Shown here one piece after another: positions 22,603-33,773 of a DNA stretch of 64,000 bases. The notes under the pieces were generated by a model. It had not been told where the DNA came from, did not search any database, and saw only the letters and a program-made list of their open reading frames with translations. The position numbers were made by a program, and so were the translations under genes. Position 1 is the first letter of the stretch. The number at the start of each line of letters is the position of its first letter. Source of the DNA: Adiantum capillus-veneris (lineage: Eukaryota > Streptophyta > Polypodiopsida > Polypodiales > Pteridaceae); NCBI GenBank assembly GCA_014529385.2, contig CM043963.1, positions 110,691,912-110,755,911 of the forward strand, in the 5' to 3' direction.

Positions 22603-23287
22603 ATGGACGAGTGGCTGAAGGAATTTTCTAAGTGGAGGACGGAAGAAGAGGAGACGAAGGAGGCACTAGCCGCCTTCATTGAGGTGCTACTGCCAGGCTG
22701 CAGTGTCATCAGCATTCAAGAGGCACACGATCGATGAGTGCCAGCAACGAAGGCAGCGGAAGGGCTGAAGTCATCTACATCGACATTCATCGCAAAGAAG
22801 TCATTCATGTCAAGGAAGGGAAGCAAACGGTGAGGCCTCTTTTCCCTAAAGAAACTGCAGACAAAGATATCACTCCAAAGTGGCCTAAAGGGGCTGCTCG
22901 AGCCAAGGGCAAGGAGAAGATAGGCTAGCCTGGAAACACATGACCCCGAAGGGAGAGGCATCTAGCCAAGCAAGTGCTTCAAGCTCAGAGAGCCGGGTTG
23001 TACCCACTTTTTCAAATAAGAAGTCATTCGAAGCTAAGCGGCGGAAGGTCACCTACCGATTTGCACAACGCATGCGAGTAGTACCAATCCACTTCGACAA
23101 TAGAGAAGAAGAAGTGGTGAGAAGATTCCCATGTCCTAGGGAAGAGTCGTTTGGCTACTGGTCTCGCTGTTTTGGGAAGCGAGTGGAGGACCTTCCTCCT
23201 CTCCCTGTACAACTTATCCTGAAGAATCTCTCTACCACGGGAGAGACCCAGTGGGCTGGAGACGAGCTGCAGCTGAATGAAGTATAA
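22603..23287 (+). pseudogene. G1 pre-gag reading frames
   Basis: A short frame, 22603-22737 (44 codons, MDEWLKEFSKWRTEEEETKE), overlaps the next at 22734 (MSASNEGSGRAEVIYIDIHR), followed by 22940-23287 with VTYRFAQRMRVVPIHF. They lie between the primer site and gag proper. Some Tat-lineage elements (Ogre) also have a frame before gag, so this may be that gene in decay. No known domain is seen. Confidence 0.5.
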
Positions 23288-23811
23288 TTCATGCAACACG
23301 CCGATTACGGAAATTACCTACAATTGTTGTCGGCCAAAAGGCTGGGAGTGGTCAGACGCGTCGCCATCACCCCGTACGTGCTGAGCAACGAAGGAAAGGT
23401 AGAGCCCATGAAAGGCGACGACCTCTTGTGGATGTGCCGACTCATCAGCACTGGCACGGTAAGAGTATAAGTAAGTATTCCACCCTCTGTGCATGATGGA
23501 AAACGGGCCGACGGCATTCTCGTTCAGATTCCTCCAGCATATGTATGTGAATATCTATGTAGATAGGATAGTCTTCTACCAATAGAAGATCGTTTACCTA
23601 TTCGGTGCGGCGATACTAGGAGAAATCCTCAATTCCTCGAACCCTATCATTCTCCCCATATTAGATTACCATCATTCCTTTAATGTCTCTATTTTTATCC
23701 TATTTTAACCTATCCATCCACCCCTGTAAAAAGCCGCTATGAGCCGCTGCTATTGATGTTTTAAAAAAAAAGAGAGAAAAAAAAAGGTTTGTAATTTCCC
23801 AAGTCACCACC
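23288..23811. other. G1 leader before gag
   Basis: No convincing gene; only short chance frames. An A-rich run lies at about 23760-23785, just ahead of the gag start. Confidence 0.5.
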
Positions 23812-24759
23812 ATGGCAAGTGTTTCTTTCCCCACATTCAACGGAAAGAAGGGAGAGGATCTCACCACCGACTTTTTGGATGATCTCGACATTGCTTGTGT
23901 CGTCTCCAAAAAAGATGACGACGCTTCACGACTTAGAATTTTTCCTCTACTGATGAAAGTAGATGCCAAGTTCTGGTATAATGCATTGCCCCAGGCTACC
24001 AAGAATGCATGGGATGTGTTAAGGGCTGCTTTTGTAAAGAGGTTTGGTGGAGGCACAACCTCGGAGAAGCTATGGCAACCTACTTACAGAATTAAAGCAG
24101 GGAGGCCTGCTGGAGTATGCCACCTATGAGTCAAAGTTTGTGGACTTATGGGAGAGATGGGTTTCCACACTGGAGGAAGGCGAAGGAGCGCCTAATTTCC
24201 TAAAGAAGGACCATTTCATTGCTGGTCTATGGTCGCCGCTCAGAGAGAAGGTGAAGGGAATGTTTCCTGCAACATATGAGTTGGCAATCGAAGTAGCCCA
24301 CCTTAAAGACAAGAAGTTGCGCATGCAAGCAAGAGTAAATGAGTCAGAGGAAACAAGCTCGGCCCAAACAACCCCAGTGTGGCTGCAACAGCCAATCATA
24401 GAGTCCAACCACCACAGGAGGCATCAGAAGAATAGCAAGACCTGCTAAGTCGCATCACCACCCAACTAGAGAGTTTATCTGTGCATCTGGTGCAGCAAGG
24501 ACATGCATCTGGGAGAAACCTAGAACAAGGAAGGGGACAACGAAGGCAGAACCCAGAGTATCACTGTTACAACTGCGGGGAGGATGGCCATGGAATGTAT
24601 TACTGCCCACACCCGAGGAGGCAGAATTTCAATAGAGGGGGGAGACAGAATCAGATCTCTCCGCCAAGAGTAGGACCACCACCACCTAGGCATCCGGGAC
24701 CAATTTCACCGGTCCAAATCCTGCGACGACCACCTGTACAACAGCAACCACCATCCTAA
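23812..24759 (+). pseudogene. G1 gag
   Basis: The ATG at 23812 opens MASVSFPTFNGKKGED. LPQATKNAWDVLRAAFVKRF is the retrotransposon gag domain. A frameshift near 24100 moves the frame to 24044-24448 (YESKFVDLWERWV). A stop follows near 24448, then 24481-24759 with the zinc knuckle CYNCGEDGHGMYYC and a Pro/Arg-rich tail. It packages element RNA. The first Met fits because it directly follows the A-rich leader. Confidence 0.85.
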
Positions 24760-24896
24760 CCTCTCATTCCGCCACTACCCCCACCACCTGTTGTGAACCA
24801 AGCGGTGAGTGTTAAATTAGCTTAGAGGCTAAAGGGAAGGCAAAGGAAGAAGAGTCAGCTCGAGAGAAGCACAAAGGAAAATCGAAGGTAGAAGAA

Positions 24897-25661
24897 GTGG
24901 ATGCTATGGGAGTGAAGCGTGCGAGGCACGAGGAGGCATCTCAAAAAGAAGAGAAGATGAAAGGGAAGGCCGAGTCTAGCAAGCAAGCAGCTAAACCGTG
25001 GCGGAAGATAGACATCGTGGACTTCTCACTAGGTGAGGATGCACAACTCAATGACTTAGTTCATGATGTGTTAATGCAGGGTCGGAGGATAACTTGGCCC
25101 CAATTACTCCACCTTGCACCCAGAATGAGGAGGCAATGGACGAAAATGGTAAGTACCAGGAAATCAAGACCACGGATAGCTAGGGCTATCTCTGGGAGGT
25201 ATCTCGATGACATCCTGCCAACCATGGACGCTCACATCAAAGGGCAGTGGATTTCAAACGTCTACATAGATGGTGGCGCACAAATATGTGTCATGAGTGA
25301 AAATATGATGCACCATCTAGGTCTAGAGGTAAGTAGGCCGGCACCTTGCCGAGCGAAGATGGCAAACAATGTAAGAGTAAAATGTGTAGGCATTGTAAAT
25401 GCAGTCAAAGTAAAAGCATTCAATACAGAAGTGGAGGTAGACATCTTTGTCATGCCACACAAAGGGGAGGGCTACCCCATCATTCTTGGAAGGCCTTGGC
25501 TTATGGCTATGGAAGCTAAACAAGATTGGAGCACCGGGATGATCCAGGTGAAGGATGCCAAAGGGAAGTCCATATTTTACGACATGAGGACTAGAAAGCA
25601 GCGCAATATGATCTTGGAGGCTTCAGAAGACGAGTCCACCAGCGATACTCGTCTACCTTAG
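24897..25661 (+). pseudogene. G1 protease
   Basis: A 254-codon frame starting with a basic/Glu-rich linker. VYIDGGAQICVMSENM is the retropepsin loop, with D-G-G in place of D-S-G or D-T-G, and IILGRPWLMAME the conserved ILGRPW motif. It would cleave the G1 polyprotein. The Ser/Thr loss probably reduces activity, though some plant elements tolerate Gly here. Confidence 0.8.
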
Positions 25662-25708
25662 GAGAAGACACAACCACCACCGACGGGAGTGACAGTATCA
25701 TCGAAGTA

Positions 25709-25915
25709 ATGGGAGTCATTCTTAAAAACCCAGACATATTAGCACAATTTGAAGCAACCTCGGCAAACGAAGAGGGATCACCAGGTATGCAGTCAATGGA
25801 TGATGCAGGTAAGCTACAAAAAATGCTCTCAAATGAGTTAACCAATGAAGAAAGGAAGGAGTACGTCTCCATGTTAGGTAACTTCACTACTTTGTTAATT
25901 GATGGCTATGATAAG
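25709..25915 (+). pseudogene. G1 protease-RT linker, left part
   Basis: An acidic linker frame ending LLIDGYDK. Copia III inserted directly after it; the frame resumes at 31312 after the ATAAG duplication (25911-25915 and 31307-31311). Confidence 0.75.
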
Positions 25916-26237
25916 TGTAAATAATGAGGATGCAAGAGAGCTACACAAGACAAGCACAAAGCACACAGAGATGGAAAGCTTCTTCTTCTTCTTCACAGAA
26001 AAGAGAGTACAAAATGACTAAGTGCTAAAGCTAAAAAGTAGCACATATGTACATGCGGTCACTAAGTGTGAACTCGCTAGAAGCGTACTAGGCTGGCACT
26101 ATATGTGTAGTCCAGCTGTAGAATCACTGGCAGAGATCCTCCGTGTCGGTCACCTAATGCGCCAGTGAGTAAATGCTGTAAGCGGCCAAGACCCGTAGTG
26201 GGTGCCAGCTCAAGGTGTAGAGCTCGACATCTCAACA
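25916..26237 (-). mobile_element. Copia III 3' LTR
   Basis: TG...CA ends on the element strand (TGTTGAGATGTCGAGC at the start). The polypurine tract CGAGGGGGAG lies next to it at about 26238-26248. Confidence 0.95.
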
Positions 26238-27841
26238 CTCCCCCTCGAGCTCTGCATGTCGCAGAGTCCAAGCATAGTCCAAAAACGTCGAAGCTTCTCA
26301 GCTCCGAGGGCCTTGGTAAAGATATCCGCTATCTGCTCCTCTGTGTTGACGTAGACCAAGTCGATGTCGCCCGCCAACACTCGCTCTCGAACGTAGTGGT
26401 AATGGACCTCTATGTGTTTGGTCCTGGCATGGAACACTGGGTTCCTAGCCAACTGCATGCTACTGAGGTTGTCACAATGGATGAAAATATGCTGGTCCAC
26501 CTGCACTCCAAAGTCCTCAAGTAATGTGCGTAGCCAAGCTACCTCGCACGCCGCAACTGCTGCACCTCTGTACTCGGCCTCTGTGCTCGATAAAGCAACC
26601 GTAGGCTGCTTTTTGCTGCTCCAAGTAACAACAGCACTCCCAAAAGAGAACATGAAGCCACTCGTAGATCTCCTATCAACAATGCTACCTGCCCAATCTG
26701 CATCTGTATACCCATACAATGCTAATGGTGCATCTGCTGCATAGAACAATGCGTAGTCAAGAGTACCTTGCACATACCTAAGTGTGCGTCGTACTTCATC
26801 CAAATGTGGCTTCCTCGGAAGCTGCATGAACTGAATCTCCAAGCCTACTGTGTAGCTCAAGTCTGGCCTCATGATAGTCAAGTAGATTAGACTACCCACA
26901 ATCTTCCTGTACATGTTGACATCCTCAACAACATCACCCTTCTCTGCACTTAGCTTTGCATTCACATCCAAGGGAATAGAAATTGGCTTACAATCAGCCA
27001 TACCATACTTTGAAAACATGTCCAAAGCATACTGTCTCTGTGATAGCCATACACCCTCTGAAGTCCTGATCACCTCAATGCCAAGAAAGTAGCGCAACTT
27101 GCCTAAATCTTTCATTTCAAACTCTTGTTTGAGAAGACCCTTCACATGGTCAATCTCCATAGCATTGTCACCAACAATAATAAGGTCATCTACATATATG
27201 GTAATGACCAAAATCCCCACATCACTCTCACGTACATAGAGTGAATGATCAGCATGAGCTCTCCTAAAACCAATACTGACAAGATACTTGGCAATCCTGT
27301 CATACCATGCTCTAGAGCCTTGCTTCAAACCATACAAAGCTTTGAGAAGTCTGCATACATAATCTGGGTAACCTGGATCGACATAACCAGGTGGCTGATC
27401 CATATACACTTTCTCTTGCAACTCACCATTCAAGAAGGCATTCTTTACATCCATTTGATGCATAATCCATCCTCTAGATGCAGCCACTGCTATGACAGCT
27501 CTCATAGTCGTCATCTTTGCCACTGGAGCAAAGGTCTCCTCATAGTCTATGCCATACGTCTGTGCATAACCCTTTGCGACTAGCCTTGCCTTGTGACTCT
27601 CAATGTTACCATCAGCCTTATGCTTGGTTTTATACACCCATTTACAGCCAATAGCTTTCTTGCCACTTGGCAATGGCACCAACTCCAATGTGTCGTTTGC
27701 TTCCAATGCAGCCATCTCTTCATTCATTGCATCATCCCAATGCACATTTCCAACTGCATCCTCAAAACATGTGGGCTCCACATCTTGTATCACCTTAGCC
27801 ATGTAGGCTTGGTGATGTGCTAGATACCCATCATAAGTCAA
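26210..27841 (-). pseudogene. Copia III reverse transcriptase-RNase H
   Basis: An intact 543-codon stretch. RT: MNEEMAALEANDTLELVPLP, FAPVAKMTTMRAVIAVAAS, QMDVKNAFLNGEL, LYGLKQGSRAWY, and YVDDLIIVG with the catalytic Y-V-D-D. RNase H: YTDADWAGSIVDRRSTSG, SSTEAEYRGAAVA and the HIEVHYHYVRERV end with DIFTKAL. All key residues are visible. The frame runs about 25 codons into the LTR. It is labelled pseudogene only because upstream stops separate it from gag. Confidence 0.9.
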
Positions 27842-28305
27842 TTTCTGAACTGGATTTCTGACTCTATTAGATTTGCGCGGTCCTGGGTCACTCCTTTGCC
27901 CTCTAGCATCGTCTTGTACTTTCCTTACACCAGGTGTCCTGACAGCCGGAATTCCAAATTCCTCATCAAGACTTTGTTCAGAACCATCTGAACATCCATG
28001 TCTACATGTGAAAAACCTGATGATGCATCAGCCATAAAGGGAGGTTCATCAACCTTTTCCTTTCCTTTTCGTGATACATTCCCTATATCTGTTGGTGGAG
28101 TAACCTGCGTACGTAGTCTACCATTCCATGGTTTCTCAATAGAGCCACGAGAAGAGGACTCTTGTGGTCCACTCAAAACCTATGACTGTGGCCTCACATT
28201 TTGTACAACCACATCATCTTTTATATCAGCTCCAATAGTGCCATGTGCATTACTGTACCAGCTGCTCATCTCATCAAAGACTACATCTCTGCTCACTCGT
28301 AATTC
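27842..28305 (-). pseudogene. Copia III integrase-RT linker
   Basis: Low-complexity linker of the polyprotein (SGPQESSSRGSIEK). It has a stop near 28184 and a frameshift near 27970, where the frame changes before VRTPGVRK. No known fold. Confidence 0.7.
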
Positions 28306-29514
28306 TCATGTAGTAGGATTGTAGCACCTGTACCCCTTTTGTTCAAGGGAATATCCCACAAGAATACATTTCTCTGCTTTAGGATCCAATTTCCTACACA
28401 ACTCATCTGGTACATGCACGTAAGCTATGCAGCCAAACACTTTCAAGTGTGCCAAATCAGGCTTTGTACCTGTAAACTTTTCCTCAGGTGTTACATCATG
28501 CACCGCAGCTGTAGGTGTCCTGTTCATAATGTACACAGCTGTATTTACGGCTTCAGCCCAGAAATGATGAGGCATGTTCTTCTCATTCATCAATGCACGT
28601 GCAACCTCTGCAATGTGCCTGTTTTTCCTTTGTGCGACTCCATTCTGTTGTGGAGTATATCTGCATGTAAACTGCCTGCGTATACCATGCATTCGTAGAA
28701 AATCTGAAAAATCATTGGAGAAGTACTCTCCCCCTCCATCTGACCTCAATGTCTTGATTTGCATATCTGTCTCCTTCTCAATCATGACTTTGAAGTCTTG
28801 AAAGTGACCAAACACTTCACTTTTGTTATGCATGAAGTAGACCCATACTTTCCTTGTATGGTCATCAATGAAAGAGACATAATACCTGCAACCATGTATA
28901 CTTGCAGTATCGGTTGGACCCCAAACATCTGTGTGCACCACCTCAAGTGGCCTTTTACATACATTGCGCTCATGTGGAAATGAGCCCTTTGACTGTTTTC
29001 CAAACTGGCATGCTGCACACACTTTATGCATACCATCCACCTTGAATTTGGGCAAACCTTTTACAATCTGTTTTGATTGCATGCTGCGCAATCTCTGCTC
29101 ATTGACATGGCCAATGCGTTTGTGCCAAATGTCAACATCAGCCACAACACCTGTGCCCTGTGCAAATAATGCAGCTTTTACCTCAGGCATGTCTACATTC
29201 AGCGTAAACATTCTGCCCACACATTTGCCCTCTGTGATCAGCTTACAGCCATTCTGGAAATCTTCTACATAACAGCCATTTGGATTGAAGCGAACCTGCA
29301 AACCCTGCTCAACCATTTGTCCAACAGAAAAAAGATTCTTTGTAATGTTTGGGACATGAAGTACATCTGCTAAGTACTTTGATTTCCCACTCTTCGTATT
29401 TAGAGGTATGTCCCCTACATGAGCAATGGGGTGAGCTATGTCATCTCCTATCTGCACATAGCCTGACACATCTGGTTTGCGCATATCTCTAAACCACTCT
29501 CCACGAGACGTCAT
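28306..29514 (-). pseudogene. Copia III protease C-part and integrase
   Basis: 402 codons. After the protease remnant come an HHCC zinc finger (HKRIGHVNEQRL...CAACQFGK) and the integrase core with HTDVWGP, FIDDHTRKVWVYF and DGGGEYFSNDFSDFL, then PQQNGVAQRKNRH. The D, D and E residues are present. A TGA at 28306-28308, in place of an Arg or similar codon, ends the frame after the GYSLEQKGYRCYNP motif. Confidence 0.9.
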
Positions 29515-29529
29515 GTGATTAGAGGCACC

Positions 29530-30561
29530 TTAATCCACATACCAAACATCATCTTGGGTGAAATTCTCTGCAGTCATTGTATTCATTACATGTTGCATAG
29601 CAAACATGCGCTCGTTTTTGCTGTCATCTGCATCTCTGCTAGTAGATGCATAGTTGCCCTGTTCTCTCTTTCCACTTGCTTTTCCCTTTGGACAGTCACG
29701 TGACATGTGACCTCTTTCACCACAAGTCCAACATTCTCTGCTATCTGGAGTATGTTGCTGCCTGCTTGATCCTGCACCACGACCTCTTTGACTCCCCCTG
29801 CCTTGAGACTGGTTTCTCCTACCACCTGTATTGTTTTGATTTGATTGACCTTCCGGAAATTGGCCCCTGCAACCCCTTGGGCCTCGACCACGACCTCTAC
29901 CTCTACCTCTGTTGGAGTTAGAATAGAAGGCCTGTTCAGAATTATTTCTGCCATGAGAAGAAGATGTGTCAAGGTTCTTCTCCTCAAGAATAAGCATAGA
30001 AATCAAATCTTGGAACACGGGGATGTCGTCTCTTGTATTCATGGAAGACCTAAAATGTACATACTCATCTCCTAGACCATCCAAGCATGCACGGACAATG
30101 TCATCGTCTTCCACTGAGACTTTAATAGATCCAAGAGCCTCAATGATACTCTTGATCTTCAAAGCATAATCATTGATGGAGAGGTTGTTCCTCTTAACCT
30201 GATTTAGCTCCGACTTTAGTTGAAGCTTCCTGGCCTTGGTGTTCACCTCGAACACTCTGCCTAAGTTTTTCCATGCAATGGCGGGGGTTTCAACATCCTG
30301 TAGATAGCCCATCATGCCATCTGTGATGCTCATATAAAGCAAATACATCACTTTGCTCTGGCCTTGTTGCCAGTCCCTCAAAGCTTTCCTTTGTTCTGCT
30401 GTAGCATTTGCCTCGGGAATCTCTGGTTCCTTTTCATTGTCTCCTTCTACATAGTCCCAATAACCTTTTCCTTTTAGGAAATTTGTTATTCTGAACTTCC
30501 ATGCAGGGTAGTTATTTTTCTCAAGCTTCTCAGTAACAATCTGACTGAAACCGTCAGACAT
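29530..30561 (-). pseudogene. Copia III gag and protease N-part
   Basis: 343 codons from MSDGFSQIVTEKLEKNNYPAW (a typical copia gag start), through RACLDGLGDEYVHF, an RGRGRG basic region, and the zinc knuckle CWTCGERGHMSRDC. It ends VWYVD then TAA at 29530-29532. In the same frame the next residues are GASNHMTS, so the stop has replaced the Ser codon of the protease D-S-G triad, one base away (TCA to TAA). Confidence 0.9.
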
Positions 30562-30965
30562 CTTGAAGCACTAAGACAAAATAGCTGCAATCTGCAAAAA
30601 CCTACAAATCTGTTGAACCTGCTATCGTGGTACCTGTAACGCTTTCTACACTCAACGAGTGTCCACAATCAAGCGTACATACAACCACTGTACTTGTACA
30701 GTAAATCTATGTATAGTGCACTTTGGAGACCTGTTCAGAAACTTGTGCGAAAAACCTGCAAATCTGCTGAACCTGCTATCGTGGTACATGTAACGCTTTC
30801 TACACTCAACGAGTAACCACAATCAAGCGTACATACAACCACTGTACTTGTACAGTAAATCTCTGTATACTGCACTTTGGAGACCTGTTCAGAAACTTTG
30901 GCATCTGGTCATGGATTGCGAACGAAGGGATTGTGATGCTCTTGCTCTCTTAGCCTCTCTTGCTT
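30562..30965 (-). other. Copia III leader with 160-bp duplication
   Basis: Non-coding leader between the primer site and gag. A block at about 30597-30740 (CTGCAAAAACCTACAAATCTG..., ACGCTTTCTACACTCAACGAGT) is repeated at about 30750-30900 with few changes. Confidence 0.75.
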
Positions 30966-30984
30966 GCACCAGCCTCTGATACCA
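30966..30984 (-). promoter_or_regulatory. Copia III primer-binding site
   Basis: On the element strand TGGTATCAGAGGCTGG follows the LTR directly. TGGTATCAGAG is the standard initiator-Met tRNA site of plant copia elements. Confidence 0.9.
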
Positions 30985-31306
30985 TGTAAAGAATGAGGAT
31001 GCAAGAGAGCTACACAAGACAAGCACAAAGCACACAGAGATGGAAATCTTCTTCTTCTTCTTCACAGCAAAGAGAGTACAAAATGACTAAGTGCTAAAGC
31101 TGAAAAGTAGCACATATGTACATGCGGTCACTAAGTGTGAACTCGCTAGAAGCGTACTAGGCTGGCACTATATGTGTAGTCCAGCTGTAGAATCACTGGC
31201 AGAGATCCTCCGTGTTGGTCACCTAACGCGCCAGTGAGTAAATGCCGTAAGCGGCCAAGACCCGTAGTGGATGCCAGCTCAAGGTGTAGAGCTCGACATC
31301 TCAACA
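30985..31306 (-). mobile_element. Copia III 5' LTR
   Basis: 322 bp, paired with 25916-26237; ends TGTTGAG and CTTTACA on the element strand. No obvious TATA box. Confidence 0.95.
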
Positions 31307-31311
31307 ATAAG

Positions 31312-31540
31312 ATCACAGTAATTACAGTAGTGCAACACCACATAAAGCTCAAGGAAGGCAGTAAACCCGTATTACAAAAGCTCAGAAGACTTGGAGTAAT
31401 CCAACAAGAGGCATTGCTTAAAGAAGTAAGAAGTTTGCTACAAGCAGGTTTCATCTACCCTGTCGAAGACTCAGAATGGGTCTCCCCAGTAGTAGTCACA
31501 CCAAAAAAAAAAGATAAGTGGAGAGTCTGTGTGGATTACA
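31312..31540 (+). pseudogene. G1 RT N-terminal part
   Basis: Resumes the G1 frame after Copia III. VLQKLRRLGVIQQEALLKEV and WVSPVVVTPKKKDKWRVCVDY are the RT fingers. The frame is cut by the Copia II LTR at 31541. The next residues (KPLNAATKRDHFPLP) are found on the minus strand at 48569, flanked by the same TTACA (31536-31540; complement TGTAA at 48570-48574). The two segments are therefore one gene split by insertion and inversion. Confidence 0.85.
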
Positions 31541-31796
31541 TGTTGGAGATCAAGCCTAATGCCCTAGCCTAGGAGTACCTTAGTCCTAGTTTAAATCTTT
31601 ATTTTAAGGCTTTCAATAAGGCTAAAGGGTTTTTTGCTCTCCAGGGCCTTTTTACCTTTAGCACTCTAAATTCCCTCCTTACATCACTCTAAGTTTAGCC
31701 GTAGTCTTTCAGCCTCTCTCTCTCTCTTATTGGACCTTTTTTCTATATCTCTACAATCACTCCCTAGATATAGGATCTACCCCCTTTCTGAGCTCC
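31541..31796 (+). mobile_element. Copia II 5' LTR, displaced part
   Basis: Starts TGTTGGAGATCAAGCC, matching the complete Copia II LTR at 48575-48924 (reverse complement), and stops at GAGCTCC where the G2 LTR begins. The other part is at 51270-51393. G2's target duplication GGAGC is at 51389-51393 and, complemented, at 31792-31796. Confidence 0.9.
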
Positions 31797-32413
31797 TGTT
31801 TTAGGGCAAAACTACTCCCCTGTTCATGCTCACAAGCATGACACACACAACATACTTATCATCCGATGACACGACTAACCCGTAGGTGCACGTAGGCAAT
31901 CTTGTTAGCTTGTCAGGTTGAGACCAATCTACACATACGCACTTTTATGATGCATCAATCACTAACCCTGGTAGAATGCAACCCACTCTATCCCTAAACG
32001 CTCACAACACCGTTTACACTTCCAATGAACTTGGAATCGCATCAAACTTACTAGGCACCATCCTCTCTCTAGGATATACTTACCTATAAGTCTAATCTCA
32101 CCAGATTTGAACCCTAGTTATCTCGAATACAGTCGCGATAGACTAACAGGTCATAATCCAAAAGTGGGCAAAACTTAAGTTTATGAGTATCTATGTGTAG
32201 CTAATCTCTTTCTCATTCCATAAAGCACTTGATTGTTGAAAACAGACACTGTTTGTGCTACTTACAAGCAAAACAAGCTCGAGAAAGGATCGATCGCGAG
32301 CAGCTCGAAAATGTGAATGCGTGGCGTGGGCACGTAGCTCTCGGAGAGACTACCGCGATGGTGTAGTCACGTCCTGAATCCGGTGAGGGAGAAGCGCGTA
32401 GCAAAGAGGATAA

Positions 32414-32462
<49 letters not shown>

Positions 32463-32741
32463 AGTCGTACGACACAAGATTAATGTTCAAAAATAATGTC
32501 CCTTAAAAATGGTTCTAAGGTGACTTTTATACTTTAGTCACCTTAGCTCAAAAATGTACATGGGGTTCTGTTACTCATTATTACAAAGTGGGAACAAATC
32601 TGAGTCCTGACTAACTGATTAATCTTTACATAACCCAGACGAATGGATCAAAATGATAAGACGTCTTTGACATAAAATGGGAATTTGATATGCTTTACAA
32701 GATGGGATCATTACAACAGTTGGACAAATGGGGCTCCAACA
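31797..32741 (-). mobile_element. G2 3' LTR
   Basis: 945 bp, TGTTGGAGCC...AAAACA on the minus strand. Its sequence is almost the same as 51394-52298 apart from the length of the CT run (32412-32460 here). TATA-like TATAAAAG is near 32525-32535. A degenerate copy of the G2 palindrome lies at 32131-32144. The polypurine tract AAGGGGGGAG is at 32742-32753. Confidence 0.95.
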
Positions 32742-32789
32742 CTCCCCCCTTCCTAATTCACGTCTACCACGACATGATCGTCTTTGTCT

Positions 32790-33671
32790 TCAGTGTCGTT
32801 GTCGTATTTCTTTGTTGATTTGATGTAGAAACGCATCATATCGCATAGACTCGCTTGCCATTAATGGGCCAAAAATTTTGGACTTGTACATGAACAAGCC
32901 TATATAAAATTCTTCGTCAAAGGTTTGGAGATGGTAGCTTGGCAGAAACATTAGCCGTCTGAAATAGGCATACAATACTGGCTCTGTAGGTGGCCCACTT
33001 AGATCGTATGACAGCTCTGAGATGCTTCTTTCGGTATTCATATACTCTGAAGTCCAGTTTTCTGAGAAGACTGTGAGACATGCCAAAAAGGTTCAAACTA
33101 TTTTACATAGCATCTTGCAGGATAGGTCAGGAGAGCCTCCGAATTCTGCAATGGCGCCCTGAAGGGTTTTCACCATGTAAGAACCGGATATTCTCTCTCC
33201 CTCTGCAGGCCCTGGCAATACTGGATAATTTAGCCATGTCGAATTTCTTCTTTGTAGTGCTTTATGTTGGCTATAGGTGTATGTTCGGGGAGTTGGGCAA
33301 AAAGTTCTGTCATTCCTCAGCTCAGGCAGTGCGTTGACTAAATGGATCAGGTTATTAGGATGATCCAAGAGCCATTGACGCCTCCACTTTGGCTGGTTGT
33401 CTACTATTCTGTTTTGTTGTTCCCGATCCTGTAATTTGCCTTCAAACACTGGCACTTGTTCTTCTTTTGCGAGCTGTCATTGATGTGTTAGAGTTTCGTA
33501 TTTCAGCAGAGCATAGGGTAACATAGGGGCATTCCATTCCTCCCGTAGCTCTGCTACTGTTTTTCCTGATCTGGAGAGCCCTTGTAGCATCTCCTTTTCT
33601 AGTTGCATTGCCTTGTACCATATCATCTCTGATTGTTTTTCCATTTGCTCGGCCAGCCTCTGCTCTTCCAA
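32790..33671 (-). pseudogene. G2 ORF3, C-terminal part
   Basis: Frames 33477-33671, 33093-33455 and 32790-33086. Shared with G3: WRRQWLLDHPNNLIHLV, STWLNYPVLPG, GSYMVKTLQGAI, GSPDLSC and FLPSYHLQTFDEEFYIG. The stop at about 32790 lies only 37 bp before the polypurine tract, so this is the end of the last gene of the element. Function unknown. Confidence 0.7.
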
Positions 33672-33773
33672 TCTCGTGACTGAATCTTCGTCTATTTCTT
33701 GGTCTTTGGAGCCAGTTTGATCAGTCTATGTATCTGGGGTCTCCTGATCATCTAATTCTTCCTCGTAGTCATC

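Larger units (their letters stand above)
25916..31306 (-). mobile_element. Copia III, complete element
   Basis: Complete copia element of 5391 bp on the minus strand. Its 322-bp LTRs (25916-26237 and 30985-31306) differ at about eight positions by eye, the youngest pair I could compare. Target duplication ATAAG. Order in its own direction: LTR, primer site, gag, protease, integrase, RT, RNase H, polypurine tract, LTR. It has two or three stops and one shift, so it is nearly but not fully open. Confidence 0.95.
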
